From: Ectothiorhodospiraceae bacterium
GTDB taxonomy: Bacteria > Pseudomonadota > Gammaproteobacteria > Nitrococcales > Aquisalimonadaceae
Assembly: GCA_020831845.1 (NCBI GenBank)
Contig: JAFIFV010000117.1
Location: forward strand, 62,001-126,000
Length of the DNA: 64,000 nt
Reading direction: 5' to 3'
Below the pieces are notes generated by a model, which saw only the letters and a list, made by a program, of their open reading frames with translations, ran no database searches and was not told the origin of the DNA. The position numbers were made by a program, and so were the translations under genes. Positions 1 through 10,164 of the stretch are shown here, in pieces. Each line of letters starts with the position of its first letter. Within the stretch, counting starts at the first letter, position 1.

Positions 1-38
1 GGCCCACCTCGCGAATCCAACGCGCTCCGGAGGAGTCT

Positions 39-1085
39 ATGCACGTGGACTGGAACTCACTGCTTTCCAACGCGCAGCCCGTCTTTGACGCCGACCAGCA
101 ACTTGCCCATTTCGGGAATCCGCAGGCCGAGGCGGGAGCGCTGCTCGGAGACGGGGGCATTGCCCCCCTGCCCGACACCGCCATCATTCAGGTCACCGGG
201 GACGACGCGCCGGCCTTCCTGCAGGCCCAGCTGAGCCAGGCGGTGGAGGACATGCCCAGCGGAAGTACCCGCCTGGCGGGTTACTGCAATCCCAAAGGGC
301 GGCTGTACGGGGTGTTGCAGGTAATCCGCATGGATGGGGGGTACCTGCTGCTTACCGAGCGGACGCTGGTCGACCTTCTGCTCAAACGCCTGCGCATGTT
401 TGTTCTGCGCTCCAGAGTCGAACTGCATGACGTCTCGGACGGCTGGGCGGTGTTCGGATTGCGTGGCGAGCGCGCCCAGGAAGCGCTGACCGAACTGACA
501 GGCAGCCGCGCGGACGAGGACGGGCTGGTGCATCGCGCCGGCGATCTGCTCACGGTGCAGATTCCCCGCGGCGAGGGCCGCAGCCTGGTGCTGGCGCCGG
601 CCGACGAGGCCGCGCGCGTCTGGGGGAACCTGAGCCGTTCTCTCGCCGTATGCGGCCCGTGGGCCTGGCGGCTGCTTGCCATACGCTCCGGCGATCCCGT
701 GGTGACGTCGGAGACCGCGGAGCAATTCGTTCCCCAGCAGATCAACCTGGAACTGGTGGACGGCGTGAACTTCAGGAAAGGATGCTACCCGGGGCAGGAG
801 GTTGTGGCTCGGATGCACTACCTGGGCAAGCCCAGCCGACGCATGTACCGTCTGCTAGGCCCCGGCGGAGACTCCGCACCCGCCCCGGGCAGCCGGGTGA
901 CCACCGGTGACGGCAAGCACGCGGGCGACGTGGTCATCGCCGCTACCGGGCCCGACGGCGTCGAACTGCTGGCCGCGCTGCGCACCGAGCATCACGGCCG
1001 CCAGGATCTGGGCGTGGACGCACTGAAGCTGGGTTTTGCGGAAATCCCCTATACGCTGGAGGGCGAGGCAGCACCGGCGGAATAG
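39..1085 (+). CDS. ygfZ: YgfZ/CAF17-like folate-binding iron-sulfur protein
   Basis: A 348-residue protein of the YgfZ/GcvT-like family, which uses folate to help assemble or repair certain Fe-S enzymes such as MiaB. The family signature KGCYPGQE is present near residue 245, including the conserved cysteine. The N-terminal two thirds has the aminomethyltransferase-like fold pattern and the C-terminal part the short beta domain. The ATG follows a GGAGG ribosome site about 6 bases upstream. It is convergent with lysS, with only about 70 bases between the two stops. The protein is cytoplasmic, its length is usual for the family, and no defect is visible. Confidence 0.93.
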   Translation: MHVDWNSLLSNAQPVFDADQQLAHFGNPQAEAGALLGDGGIAPLPDTAIIQVTGDDAPAFLQAQLSQAVEDMPSGSTRLAGYCNPKGRLYGVLQVIRMDGGYLLLTERTLVDLLLKRLRMFVLRSRVELHDVSDGWAVFGLRGERAQEALTELTGSRADEDGLVHRAGDLLTVQIPRGEGRSLVLAPADEAARVWGNLSRSLAVCGPWAWRLLAIRSGDPVVTSETAEQFVPQQINLELVDGVNFRKGCYPGQEVVARMHYLGKPSRRMYRLLGPGGDSAPAPGSRVTTGDGKHAGDVVIAATGPDGVELLAALRTEHHGRQDLGVDALKLGFAEIPYTLEGEAAPAE

Positions 1086-1153
1086 CATGCCTCGGGACTG
1101 GCTGTCCGGCTCGGCCCGTTCCCCGGCATCAGCTTCCCGCGGGAACGCCCGGC

Positions 1154-2653
1154 TCAGGCTTCCGGACGCATGGCCGGGAACAGCAGCACGTCGCGGATCG
1201 ACCCCTGATCGGCAAACAGCATGACCAGGCGGTCGATACCGATACCCTCCCCCGCCGTTGGCGGCAAGCCGTATTCCAGTGCCCGGACGAAATCCGCGTC
1301 GTAGTGCATGGCTTCGTCGTCCCCGGCTTCCTTCTCCTCGGCCTGGCGACGGAAGCGCGCCGCCTGGTCCTCGGCATCGTTCAGCTCGGAGAAACCGTTG
1401 GCGATTTCCCGCCCGCCGATGAACAGTTCAAAGCGGTCGGTAACGAAGGGATCGTGATCCGAGGGCCGCGCCAGCGGCGAAACCTCCACCGGGTATTCGG
1501 TGATGAAGGTGGGCTGGCGGAGCTTGTGTTCAACGGTTTGCTCGAACAATTCCAGTTGCAGCTTGCCGAGACCATCGGAGTCCCTGGCGGCACCTCCGAG
1601 CGAGACCACCAGCTCGCGCAGGCGATCCGGGTCGTCCAGATCGGATGGCGCCACATCCGGGTTGTACTCGAGGATTGCGTCCCGCACGGTCATACGTGCG
1701 AACGGCTGCGCGAGATCGTAACGTTCGCCCTGGGCCTCGATCACCGAGCCGCCCTTCAGTTGCTGCGCCAGTTCCCTGAACAGCTCCTCGGTCAGATCCA
1801 TCAGATCATGGTAATCCGCATAGGCCTGGTAGAACTCGAGCATGGTGAACTCGGGATTGTGCCTGGTGGACACACCCTCGTTGCGGAAATTGCGGTTGAT
1901 CTCGTAGACGCGATCGAAACCGCCCACCACCAGCCGCTTGAGATAGAGCTCAGGCGCCACACGCAGGTACAGCGGCATGTCCAGCGCATTGTGATGGGTA
2001 ACAAACGGGCGCGCGGTGGCACCGCCAGGGATGGGCTGCATCATCGGCGTTTCCACTTCCAGGAAACGGCGGCTATTGAAGAAATCGCGCATGGCCTGGA
2101 TCAGCCGGCTGCGCAGGACGAACACGTCGCGCACCTCGGGGTTGACGATGAGGTCCACGTAGCGTTGGCGATAGCGCGCCTCCTGGTCGGTCAGACCATG
2201 ATACTTCTCCGGCAGCGGGCGCAGGGATTTGGTCAGCAGCCGGATGTCATCGCACTTCACCGACAGCTCGCCTTTCTGGGTGCGGAACAGCACGCCCTCG
2301 GCACCGATGATGTCGCCGACATCCCAGGTCTTGAAAGCCTTGTACCGGCCCTCCGGCAGGTCGTCCCTGCTGAGGAAAAGCTGGATACGCCCGCTCATGT
2401 CCTGTAGATGCGTGAAGCTCGCCTTGCCCATGACGCGCTTGGCCATCATCCGCCCGGCGACCCGGACGCGGACACCGGCTTCCTCCAACTGTTCGTTGTC
2501 ATGATCGCTGTACTGCCGCTGCAAGTCACCGGCATAGCTGTCACGGCGAAAATCGTTGGGAAACGGCTGCCCCTGCTCGCGCAGCGCGGAAAGCTTTTCC
2601 CGCCGCTGGGCAATCAGCTTGTTCTCGTCGGTATCCTGCACCTTGTCGCTCAT
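1154..2653 (-). CDS. lysS: Lysyl-tRNA synthetase, class II
   Basis: Charges tRNA-Lys with lysine using ATP. The N-terminal OB-fold tRNA-binding domain is followed by the class II core. Motif 2 is seen as [14 protein letters not shown] and motif 3 as [11 protein letters not shown] near the C terminus. I place the start at the ATG at 2653 ([12 protein letters not shown], 499 aa). A GTG at 2674 would add seven residues and overlap the prfB stop by four bases, so it remains possible. The gene directly follows prfB, the common gammaproteobacterial prfB-lysS pair, and is probably cotranscribed with it. Confidence 0.97.
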   Translation of the reverse strand: MSDKVQDTDENKLIAQRREKLSALREQGQPFPNDFRRDSYAGDLQRQYSDHDNEQLEEAGVRVRVAGRMMAKRVMGKASFTHLQDMSGRIQLFLSRDDLPEGRYKAFKTWDVGDIIGAEGVLFRTQKGELSVKCDDIRLLTKSLRPLPEKYHGLTDQEARYRQRYVDLIVNPEVRDVFVLRSRLIQAMRDFFNSRRFLEVETPMMQPIPGGATARPFVTHHNALDMPLYLRVAPELYLKRLVVGGFDRVYEINRNFRNEGVSTRHNPEFTMLEFYQAYADYHDLMDLTEELFRELAQQLKGGSVIEAQGERYDLAQPFARMTVRDAILEYNPDVAPSDLDDPDRLRELVVSLGGAARDSDGLGKLQLELFEQTVEHKLRQPTFITEYPVEVSPLARPSDHDPFVTDRFELFIGGREIANGFSELNDAEDQAARFRRQAEEKEAGDDEAMHYDADFVRALEYGLPPTAGEGIGIDRLVMLFADQGSIRDVLLFPAMRPEA

Positions 2654-2670
2654 GCCTGCCTTCGCTGCTG

Positions 2671-3766
2671 TCACAGACCCGCCTTCAGGCTGGCCTCGAT
2701 GAACCGATCCAGATCGCCGTCCAGCACGCCCTGGGTATTCCCGATCTCAACACCTGTCCGCAAGTCCTTGATTCTGCTCTGATCAAGGACATAGGACCGG
2801 ATCTGACTTCCCCAACCGATGTCTGCCTTCTCGTCCTCGGCCGCCTCCGCGGCCTGCCGACGTTTCTGCATCTCCAGCTCGTAGAGCTTGGCACGCAGCT
2901 GGTTCATGGCCGTGGCGCGGTTCTTGTGCTGGGAGCGGTCGTTCTGGCACTGCACCACCGTGTTGGTGGGCAAGTGGGTAATCCGCACCGCCGATTCGGT
3001 CCGGTTGACGTGCTGACCGCCCGCGCCGCTGGCGCGGTAGACGTCGACGCGCAGGTCGGCGGGATTGATGTCGATTTCCACGCTATCGTCGATTTCCGGC
3101 GACACGAACACCGCCGCGAACGAGGTGTGCCGGCGATTGCCGGAGTCGAACGGGGACTTGCGCACCAGTCTGTGCACGCCGGTTTCCGTGCGCAGCCAGC
3201 CATAGGCATATTCGCCTTCAAAGCGAATGGTGGCGCTCTTGATGCCGGCCACTTCCCCCGCCGAGACTTCGATCAATTCGGTCTTGAAGCCCCGCCGTTC
3301 GCCCCAGCGCAAATACATGCGCAGCAGCATTTCCGCCCAGTCCTGGGCCTCGGTGCCACCGGAGCCGGCCTGGATGTCGACGAAGGCGTTCTGGCCGTCC
3401 ATCTCGCCGGAGAACATGCGTCGGAATTCCAGTGCTTCCAGCTGGCGCTGGTAGCCGGACAGATCGTCAGCCACCGACTGGACGGTGTCCTCATCCTCTT
3501 CCGCGCTGGCGAGTTCCAGCAGCTCGTCGATGTCCGCCAGCCCCGAGGTCAGCAATTCAAGCTCGCTGGTTACAACCTCCAGTTGCGAGCGCTCCCGGTT
3601 GAGCCCCTGGGCTTCATCCGGGTTGTTCCATACGTTCGAATCCTCCAGGATCCGAAGCACTTCCTCCAGCCGCTCCTTCTTGCCGGCGTAGTCAAAGGTA
3701 CCCCCTAAGCGCATCGACGCGCTCACGAAGATCCTGTGCCTGGTTTAGCAAGGGGTTGATTTCCAT
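2671..3766 (-). CDS. prfB: Peptide chain release factor 2, with programmed +1 frameshift
   Basis: RF2 recognises UGA and UAA and triggers peptide release through its GGQ loop, seen here as GAGGQHVNR. The tripeptide anticodon SPF is present in RKSPFDS. Translation starts at the ATG at 3766 ([17 protein letters not shown]), runs 24 codons to an in-frame UGA at 3694-3692, then must shift +1 to continue with [12 protein letters not shown] to the stop at 2671. The full product is about 364 aa, close to the E. coli length. An annotation starting at 3726 would miss the true N terminus. The lysS gene follows immediately. Confidence 0.97.
3692..3706 (-). promoter_or_regulatory. prfB programmed +1 frameshift signal
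   Basis: On the coding strand the sequence reads AGGGGG TAC CTT TGA C. There is an internal Shine-Dalgarno-like AGGGGG, a three-base spacer, the slippery CTT and the UGA stop followed by C. This has the same arrangement and spacing as the autoregulatory site of E. coli prfB. When RF2 is scarce, slow termination at UGA lets the ribosome slip from CUU to UUU and make full-length RF2. Confidence 0.96.
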
Positions 3767-3849
3767 GTTCGTTCCTGTATCGCGACATCGGCCGCCGGGA
3801 AAGGCGGCGATGGTACTACAAGCCGGGACCCGCTGTCAGGAGGCGCCCC

Positions 3850-6800
3850 TCAGCGCACGGCGGCCCACGCCTCCTTCAGGCGTTTCTCCGAGACCGGCAT
3901 GGAGGTTCCCACGGGCTGCGCGAACACCGAAACACGGTATTCCTCCAGCATGAGCCGGAACTCCACCAGCGCGGGGTCATCGATACCTTGTCGCTGGTGC
4001 CTGTCCCTGCGCTCGGTGTAGCGCTCCCACCAGGGCCGCAATTGCCGGGTGCGTTGCGCATCCCGGGCGGGCTCGGCGGCCTGCTTGTCCAGCCGGTAGC
4101 GCAGGGCCTCCAGATAGCGCGGCAGTTGTTCCAGCAGCATCGCCGGATGCCTGGTCAGGAATTCCGGGAACACCAGTGAATCCATGTGCTCGGCCATGTC
4201 CCGGAAGCTTTCCATGCCCTCCAGGCCACGTGGCCGCTTCAGTGCGGTGCGCAGCGTATGATAATGCTCCAGAATTCCGGCTACGCGGCGCGCGAACCGC
4301 TCGCCATTCGGGACCAGTTCCCCACGTCCCTGCTCGAGCAGCCCGGTGAACGCCTCCTGATCCCGCGGCAGCGGGCCTTGCAGGAAGGTCTGATCCACGA
4401 CGGCTGCGAGTAGCTCATCCTTCAACGCACGACTGTTGCCCAGCGGGGCATACTGGAGGCCCATGCGTTCCATCTCGGGGAGCCTGGTGGCCAGATATCG
4501 CATCTGGTCTCGCAGCGCCAGCATCAGCAGCCGACGTACGCCCGCCCTGCTGCGGTGTGCCGCGTCGCTTGGGTCGTCCAGCAGCCGCAGCGCAACGCTA
4601 CTGCCCTCGTCCACCAGCGCCGGATAGGCTTTCAGGCCGACACCCTGCTGTTGATACTCCACCGATTCCGGCAACGCGCCGAAATCCCACCGGGTGATGC
4701 CTTCCCGCTCCAGCCCGGCATCCGGCTTCAAGGCGCTGACGTTCTGCCTGGCCTGCTCGCCCAGCCGCGCCTGCAACGCCGCGAGGTCGCGGCCCATCGC
4801 CAGCGTCTCCCCTCCAGCGTCCAGGACCTGGAAATTCATGTGGAAATGAGTTTCAAGACGTGCCGTATCCCATTGTTCAGGCGAGACATCCACGCCGGTC
4901 ATTCGCCGCAGTTCGCGGCGCACACCATCCACCAGCGAGCCTTCGCCCGGGGTGAGATTATCCAGCACCGCGGCGGCGAAATCCGGGGCCGGCACGAAGT
5001 TCTTGCGCAGGGCCTTGGGCAGGCCCCGGATCAAGGCCGTGACCTTGTCTTCCAGCAGGCCGGGTACCAGCCATTCAAAGGGCTCCGGACGGAGCTGGTT
5101 CAGCGCCGCCAGCGGCACCTGGACGCTGACACCATCGGCGGCGTGGCCCGGCTCGAAGTGATAACTCAACGGCAGGCGCAAACCGCAGGCGGAGAGCTGG
5201 TCCGGGAACGCATCCTCGGTCACCGCTTCCGCCTCGTGCTGCATGAGATCCTCCCGGCGCATGTGCAGCAATCGGGGATTCTCGCGCTCCGCCTGGCGCC
5301 GCCAGGCCTCGAAGGATTTTGCATCGACGACATCCGCGGGAATGCGGGTGTCGTAGAAGCCGTAGAGCGTCTCCTCGTCCACCAGCACATCCCGGCGACG
5401 CGACTTGGCCTCAAGCTCCCGGATCTCCTCGAAGAGGGCCCGGTTGTGAGCCAGGAATGCGCCCTTCGAGGCCAGCCGGTCCTCCGCCAGCCCCTGGCGC
5501 AGGAAAATCTCCCGCGCCACGACCGGGTCGACCGGCCCGTAGTTGACCTTGCGTCGGGCCGTCAGCACCAGCCCATAGAGGCTGACCGTCTCGTAGGCCA
5601 GCACCCTGCCCTGACGAGGCTCCCAGTGCGGGTCGCTATAGCTGCGACTGACCAGATGCGCGGCGAGCCGCTCCACATCGGCGGGCTCCACCTGCGCAAC
5701 CGTCCGGGCGAACACCCGGCTGGTTTCAACAATCTCGGCCGCCATGATCCACTTGGGCCGCTTTCGGGCAACACCTGACCCCGGGAAGATCAGCAGCTTC
5801 AGGTTGCGCGCCCCGGTGTACTCCTGCTCCTCGCTGCGCGTTGCGACATTGGCAAGCATCCCTGTGAGCAGCGCACGGTGCAGTTCCGCGACATCGGCAG
5901 GCTGCTGATTCAGGCCCAACCCAAGCGCCCCCGCCAGTTCCTTCAACTGCCGGTGCACGTCCATCCAGTCCCGCAGCCGGACATGAGACAGGAAATGCTC
6001 GCGCGCCCAGCCGCGCTGTTTGTTGCGCGACAGGTCGGCGCGCGCCTGCTGCCACGCGTCCCAGAGCTTGAGATAGGAAACGAAATCGCTGCGCTCGTCC
6101 TTCCACACCGCATGGGCCTGGTCAGCGGCCTGCTGGTGCGACAACGGCCTTTCCCGCGGGTCCTGGATGCTGAGCGCTGCGGCAATGACGAGCACTTCCC
6201 GCAGCGCTCCATGCGCATCACCCGCCAGCAGCATACGACCTACAGACGGATCCACCGGCAGACGCGCCAGCCGTTGCCCCAGCGAGGTCAGGCGGCGATG
6301 GTCGTCCACTGCCCCCAACTCATGCAGCAGCTTGTATCCGTCATTGATGAAGCGCCTGTCCGGCGGCTCCACGAACGGGAAATCGTGCACTTCCCCCAGC
6401 CGCTGTGCCTCCAGCTGCAGAATCACCGCGGCCAGGTTGGTCCTGGCAATCTCCGGATCGGTGAACTCGGGGCGTGAGAGGAAATCCTCCTCGCTGTACA
6501 GACGAATGCAGATACCCGGAGCGACCCGGCCGCAGCGCCCCGCGCGCTGGTTGGCGGACGCCTGGGAGATCGGCTCGATGGGCAGACGCTGGACCTTCGT
6601 TCGGAAGCTGTAGCGGCTGAGCCTCGCAATGCCGGTATCCACCACGTAGCGGATACCCGGCACCGTCACCGATGTTTCCGCCACGTTGGTGGCCAGCACG
6701 ATACGGCGCCCGGAATGCGGCGCAAACACGCGCTGCTGCTCGGCGGCGGACAGGCGCGCGTACAGCGGCAGCACTTCGGTGTGGGGCGGATGATGCTTGC

Positions 6801-7752
6801 GCAGCGCCTCGGCGGTATCACGAATATCCCGCTCACCGCTGAGGAAGACGAGAATGTCCCCTGGACCATCACGACTGAGTTCGTCCACCGCGTCCAGGAT
6901 GGCTGTCTGCATGTTGCGGTCCCGTGCGTCCTCGTCGTCGCCCTGCAACGGCCGGTAACGGACTTCCACGGGGTATCCGCGGCCGGATACCTCGACGATG
7001 GGAGCATTGTCGAAGTGGCGCGAGAAGCGCTCCGGATCGATGGTGGCCGAGGTGATGATTACCTTCAGCTCCGGACGCCGCGGCAGCAACTGCTTCAGGT
7101 AGCCGATCAGGAAGTCGATGTTCAGGCTGCGCTCATGCGCTTCGTCGATAATCAGCGTGTCGTACTGGCGCAGTTCCCGATCACCCTGGATCTCGGCCAG
7201 CAGCATGCCGTCGGTGAGCAGCTTTACATGCGTGTTCTCGCTGACCTGGTCGGTAAACCTCACTTTGTAGCCCACGGCTTCCCCCAGGGGCGTCCGCAGT
7301 TCGTCGGCTATACGCTGCGCGAGGCTTCGGGCGGCCAGCCGGCGCGGTTGGGTATGCCCGATCATGCCGTCCACACCGCGACCAAGCTCGAGGCAGATCT
7401 TCGGGAGCTGGGTGCTCTTGCCTGATCCGGTCTCCCCGCACACCACCACCACCTGGTGGTGACGCAAGGCCTCTGCAATCGCCTGGCGCCTTTGGGAGAT
7501 CGGCAACTCTTCCGGATAACTCGGGACAGGTAGACGTTCGGCCCGCATGCGGCGACGGGCCAAGGATCGCTGGATATCGGCGTGCAGCGCGACCAGTCCG
7601 CGCGCCACAGGTTTGCCCTGGCCAAGCCGACGCTGCAGACCACGCAAGCGTTTCCGCAACCCCGCCCGGTCACTGGCCATGCAGTCCGGCAGGCATTGCT
7701 CCAGCTCGTTCAGTGAGGCCTTGCCGGCAGTCGGTGCTGAAGGCTGAGCCAT
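3850..7752 (-). CDS. hrpA: ATP-dependent RNA helicase HrpA
   Basis: A DEAH-box helicase of about 1300 residues, the usual HrpA length; in E. coli it acts on mRNA processing and stalled ribosomes. Visible motifs in order are Walker A GETGSGKST, DEAH in IIDEAHERS, SAT in ITSATIDPE, and motif VI QRAGRCGR. The helicase-associated and HrpA C-terminal regions follow. An upstream in-frame ATG at 7914 would run through the phosphodiesterase gene. I prefer the ATG at 7752 (MAQPSAPTAGK), which leaves 10 bases after the upstream stop. It is probably cotranscribed with the upstream metallophosphoesterase. Confidence 0.95.
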   Translation of the reverse strand: MAQPSAPTAGKASLNELEQCLPDCMASDRAGLRKRLRGLQRRLGQGKPVARGLVALHADIQRSLARRRMRAERLPVPSYPEELPISQRRQAIAEALRHHQVVVVCGETGSGKSTQLPKICLELGRGVDGMIGHTQPRRLAARSLAQRIADELRTPLGEAVGYKVRFTDQVSENTHVKLLTDGMLLAEIQGDRELRQYDTLIIDEAHERSLNIDFLIGYLKQLLPRRPELKVIITSATIDPERFSRHFDNAPIVEVSGRGYPVEVRYRPLQGDDEDARDRNMQTAILDAVDELSRDGPGDILVFLSGERDIRDTAEALRKHHPPHTEVLPLYARLSAAEQQRVFAPHSGRRIVLATNVAETSVTVPGIRYVVDTGIARLSRYSFRTKVQRLPIEPISQASANQRAGRCGRVAPGICIRLYSEEDFLSRPEFTDPEIARTNLAAVILQLEAQRLGEVHDFPFVEPPDRRFINDGYKLLHELGAVDDHRRLTSLGQRLARLPVDPSVGRMLLAGDAHGALREVLVIAAALSIQDPRERPLSHQQAADQAHAVWKDERSDFVSYLKLWDAWQQARADLSRNKQRGWAREHFLSHVRLRDWMDVHRQLKELAGALGLGLNQQPADVAELHRALLTGMLANVATRSEEQEYTGARNLKLLIFPGSGVARKRPKWIMAAEIVETSRVFARTVAQVEPADVERLAAHLVSRSYSDPHWEPRQGRVLAYETVSLYGLVLTARRKVNYGPVDPVVAREIFLRQGLAEDRLASKGAFLAHNRALFEEIRELEAKSRRRDVLVDEETLYGFYDTRIPADVVDAKSFEAWRRQAERENPRLLHMRREDLMQHEAEAVTEDAFPDQLSACGLRLPLSYHFEPGHAADGVSVQVPLAALNQLRPEPFEWLVPGLLEDKVTALIRGLPKALRKNFVPAPDFAAAVLDNLTPGEGSLVDGVRRELRRMTGVDVSPEQWDTARLETHFHMNFQVLDAGGETLAMGRDLAALQARLGEQARQNVSALKPDAGLEREGITRWDFGALPESVEYQQQGVGLKAYPALVDEGSSVALRLLDDPSDAAHRSRAGVRRLLMLALRDQMRYLATRLPEMERMGLQYAPLGNSRALKDELLAAVVDQTFLQGPLPRDQEAFTGLLEQGRGELVPNGERFARRVAGILEHYHTLRTALKRPRGLEGMESFRDMAEHMDSLVFPEFLTRHPAMLLEQLPRYLEALRYRLDKQAAEPARDAQRTRQLRPWWERYTERRDRHQRQGIDDPALVEFRLMLEEYRVSVFAQPVGTSMPVSEKRLKEAWAAVR

Positions 7753-7762
7753 GGAGACCGTA

Positions 7763-8335
7763 TCAGGTGGCCTTGCGGGAGCGCCGCTGGTTGTCCCGGT
7801 TCGGGTATTTCCTGGCTGGCAGCTGCAAGGCCTCGATTTCCCAGGCCTTGTTGGCGTGACAGTGGAGTATGAGGCAGGAAGGGCCGCCGTTCGTTCGCAC
7901 ACGCCCGGCAGCACCCGGATTGAGCACCCAGGGCTCGGCCTCGCAGTCCATGATCAGCTTGTGGCTGTGCCCGTACACAACGGCTTTGGCCTCGGGGTGG
8001 GTTTCCCGCAAATGGCGGTGGCGCTCATTGATCGACCGTCGATCGTCGCCGTGGACCACCACCAGCTTGCCGCCGGGTAGATTCAGCTCCGCCTGCTCCG
8101 GCAGATTTTCCAGGAAATGGGTTTCGGATTCGGTCCATTTATCCAGCGTGTCGTTGTTGCCACGCACCGCGACCACCTGAACCCTGGGATGCATGGAACA
8201 CAGCACATCCGCGCCGCCGACATCGCCGGCGTGCACGGCGTAGTCGCAGTCCGACACGCGGTCGGCGATGCGGGGGTCGAGAAACCCGTGAGTATCGGAA
8301 AGAATCGCTACACGTACACTTGCTTGATCAGTCAT
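7763..8335 (-). CDS. YfcE/MJ0936-family metallophosphoesterase
   Basis: A 190-residue calcineurin-like phosphodiesterase. The metal-binding signature is complete: SDTHG near residue 13, HAGDVGG, RGNND, VVHGD and GHSHK. Small proteins of this family hydrolyse model phosphodiesters such as bis-pNPP, and their natural substrate is usually unknown. It lies between thrH and hrpA, all in the same direction with short gaps. The C-terminal 25 residues are basic and probably form a flexible tail. Confidence 0.88.
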   Translation of the reverse strand: MTDQASVRVAILSDTHGFLDPRIADRVSDCDYAVHAGDVGGADVLCSMHPRVQVVAVRGNNDTLDKWTESETHFLENLPEQAELNLPGGKLVVVHGDDRRSINERHRHLRETHPEAKAVVYGHSHKLIMDCEAEPWVLNPGAAGRVRTNGGPSCLILHCHANKAWEIEALQLPARKYPNRDNQRRSRKAT

Positions 8336-8353
8336 GATTCCGCCGGGGGCCGG

Positions 8354-8959
8354 TCAGCCCCGAAAAGCCTGCTCAATGGCCTGCTGAAGCTCGGCGTAAT
8401 TACGCGTTACCTGAAACTGGGGGAACTCGTCGATCACATTCCGGGGCGGACAGAACAGCACCCCGGTGTGGGCGGCTCCGAGCATCGAGGTATCGTTGTA
8501 GGAATCCCCCGCGGCCACGGTCTGAAAGTTCAGACCGCGCAGCGCCTCGACGGCTGCCCGCTTGTGATCCTTCATCCGCAGATGATAATCGGTGATCCGC
8601 TTTCTTCCATCAACCTCGAGACGATGACAGAACAGCGTCGGCCACCCCAACTGTCGCATCAGCGGGCGGGCGAACTCGTAGAAGGTATCCGACAGGATAA
8701 CCAACTGGTAACGCGAACGTATCCATTCCACGAAATCCCCGGCGCCCTCCAGGGGACGAAGCTTCCCGATGACCTGCTGGATGTCATCCAGGCCCAGGTC
8801 GTGCTCGTCCAGTATCGCCAGGCGACGACGCATCAGTTCGTCGTAATCCGGCACGTCCCGTGTTGTGGCGCGAAGCGCATCGATACCGGTCAACTCCGCG
8901 AAGTTGATCCAGATTTCCGGTATCAGAACGCCTTCCAGATCCAGACAAACGATCTGCAC
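8354..8959 (-). CDS. thrH: Phosphoserine phosphatase/homoserine phosphotransferase ThrH
   Basis: A HAD-superfamily enzyme closely resembling Pseudomonas ThrH, which dephosphorylates phosphoserine and can pass the phosphate to homoserine. The nucleophile motif is CLDLEGVL, motif II is ILSDTFYEF and motif III is AAGDSYNDTSM. I prefer the GTG at 8959 (MQIVCLDLEG, 201 aa) because it follows a GGAG site by about seven bases and matches the family N terminus. An upstream ATG at 9070 would add 37 arginine-rich residues not seen in the family. Confidence 0.92.
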   Translation of the reverse strand: MQIVCLDLEGVLIPEIWINFAELTGIDALRATTRDVPDYDELMRRRLAILDEHDLGLDDIQQVIGKLRPLEGAGDFVEWIRSRYQLVILSDTFYEFARPLMRQLGWPTLFCHRLEVDGRKRITDYHLRMKDHKRAAVEALRGLNFQTVAAGDSYNDTSMLGAAHTGVLFCPPRNVIDEFPQFQVTRNYAELQQAIEQAFRG

Positions 8960-9142
8960 GTCAATCTCCGCTAATTCATTTCGCCGGGAAGCCCGGACTA
9001 CACGCCGATTGTCGCGTTTCCGGGACACCCTGCGCTCGATCACCCCGGGCAAGGCCGAGGCGGGGCTCAAGGTAAGTGTTTTTTATCGGGGGCGCAAGCC
9101 GCTTTCTCCCGGCTGAGGAACTGACATCGACGCGGGTCTCGC

Positions 9143-10057
9143 TCAGGTCCCGCCCGGCTGGTTGGCGACCCCGTGCGGTACGTGCCCCGTGGCCACGCGC
9201 GTACTCGCCAGTTCACAGTGACCTTGCTGGTCATCGAAGAAGATGTCGGCCCCGAAGGCTTCCAGGAAATCCGCTTTCGGCAGGCCACCAAGGAACAGCG
9301 CCTCGTCAATGCGGATGTTCCAGTGCCGCAGCGTACGGATGACCCGCTCGTGGGCCGGCGCGCTGCGAGCGGTCACCAGTGCGGTTCGGATGGGGCAGCG
9401 GCTTTCGGGATAATCCGCCTGTAAACGGTGGAGAGCGGCCAGTACGGTCTTGAACGGACCGCCGGGCAATGGTGCCTTCGCCTGCGCCCTCTCACTGGCT
9501 GAGAACCCATCCAGTCCGGACTCCCTGAAGACCCGTTCCGCCTCGTCACCGAACAGCACCGCATCCCCGTCGAAGGCGATCCGAAGCTCGCCGTCGTCTT
9601 CCTCGTCGGCGAGAGCATCTTCGGGCTTGGGCAGAATCGTGGCGGCGGCGTAACCGAGTTCCAGCGCCTGGGCGACGTCCTCCGGGTCCGCCGAAAGAAA
9701 AAGGTGCGCACCGAAAGCGGGTACGTAGCGCCAGGGGCGCTCGCCATTGGTGAAGGCGGCCCGCGTTATATTGAGGCCGTAATGCTCGATGGAATTGAAA
9801 ATGCGCAGGCCCGTATCCGCGCTGTTCCGGGACAGCAGGATGATTTCCACGCGGGTGGATGACTGGTCCAGCCTGAGCAGCTTGCGCACCAGACGATAGG
9901 CGACCCCAGGGTTCAGGGTCTCGTCCTCGTGCTCTCGCTGGTACTGGCAGTAGGCGTCAACGCCCTGCTCCTCGAACACCCGGTGGCTTTCCGACATGTC
10001 GAATAGCGCCCTGGATGAAATGGCGAGTACCAGTTTGTTGTCAAAAGTGACGGGCAT
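9143..10057 (-). CDS. 5'-nucleotidase (NT5C1-like, PF06189 type)
   Basis: A 304-residue cytosolic 5'-nucleotidase of the family related to eukaryotic NT5C1, which dephosphorylates nucleoside monophosphates. The characteristic N terminus is FDNKLVLAISSRALFDM. Later come the acidic motif RIAFDGDAVLFGDEAE and the C-terminal IFFDDQQGHCE, which would help bind metal. The same-strand neighbour is thrH, with about 180 bases between them. Its role in nucleotide salvage is inferred from the family. Confidence 0.85.
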   Translation of the reverse strand: MPVTFDNKLVLAISSRALFDMSESHRVFEEQGVDAYCQYQREHEDETLNPGVAYRLVRKLLRLDQSSTRVEIILLSRNSADTGLRIFNSIEHYGLNITRAAFTNGERPWRYVPAFGAHLFLSADPEDVAQALELGYAAATILPKPEDALADEEDDGELRIAFDGDAVLFGDEAERVFRESGLDGFSASERAQAKAPLPGGPFKTVLAALHRLQADYPESRCPIRTALVTARSAPAHERVIRTLRHWNIRIDEALFLGGLPKADFLEAFGADIFFDDQQGHCELASTRVATGHVPHGVANQPGGT

Positions 10058-10164
10058 GGGTCGTCCACGCTTGAATTATTGATGTACTACGGAACCGCAA
10101 ATAGCCTATCTTCTCATAACGACGAGTTCGTTCCGATACTGCCTGCTGCCAAGGTGACACCATA

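Noticed and set aside
1304-2407. A 367-codon frame antisense to lysS
   Set aside because: Shadow of the lysS coding frame, rich in His and Gln as expected for antisense reading.
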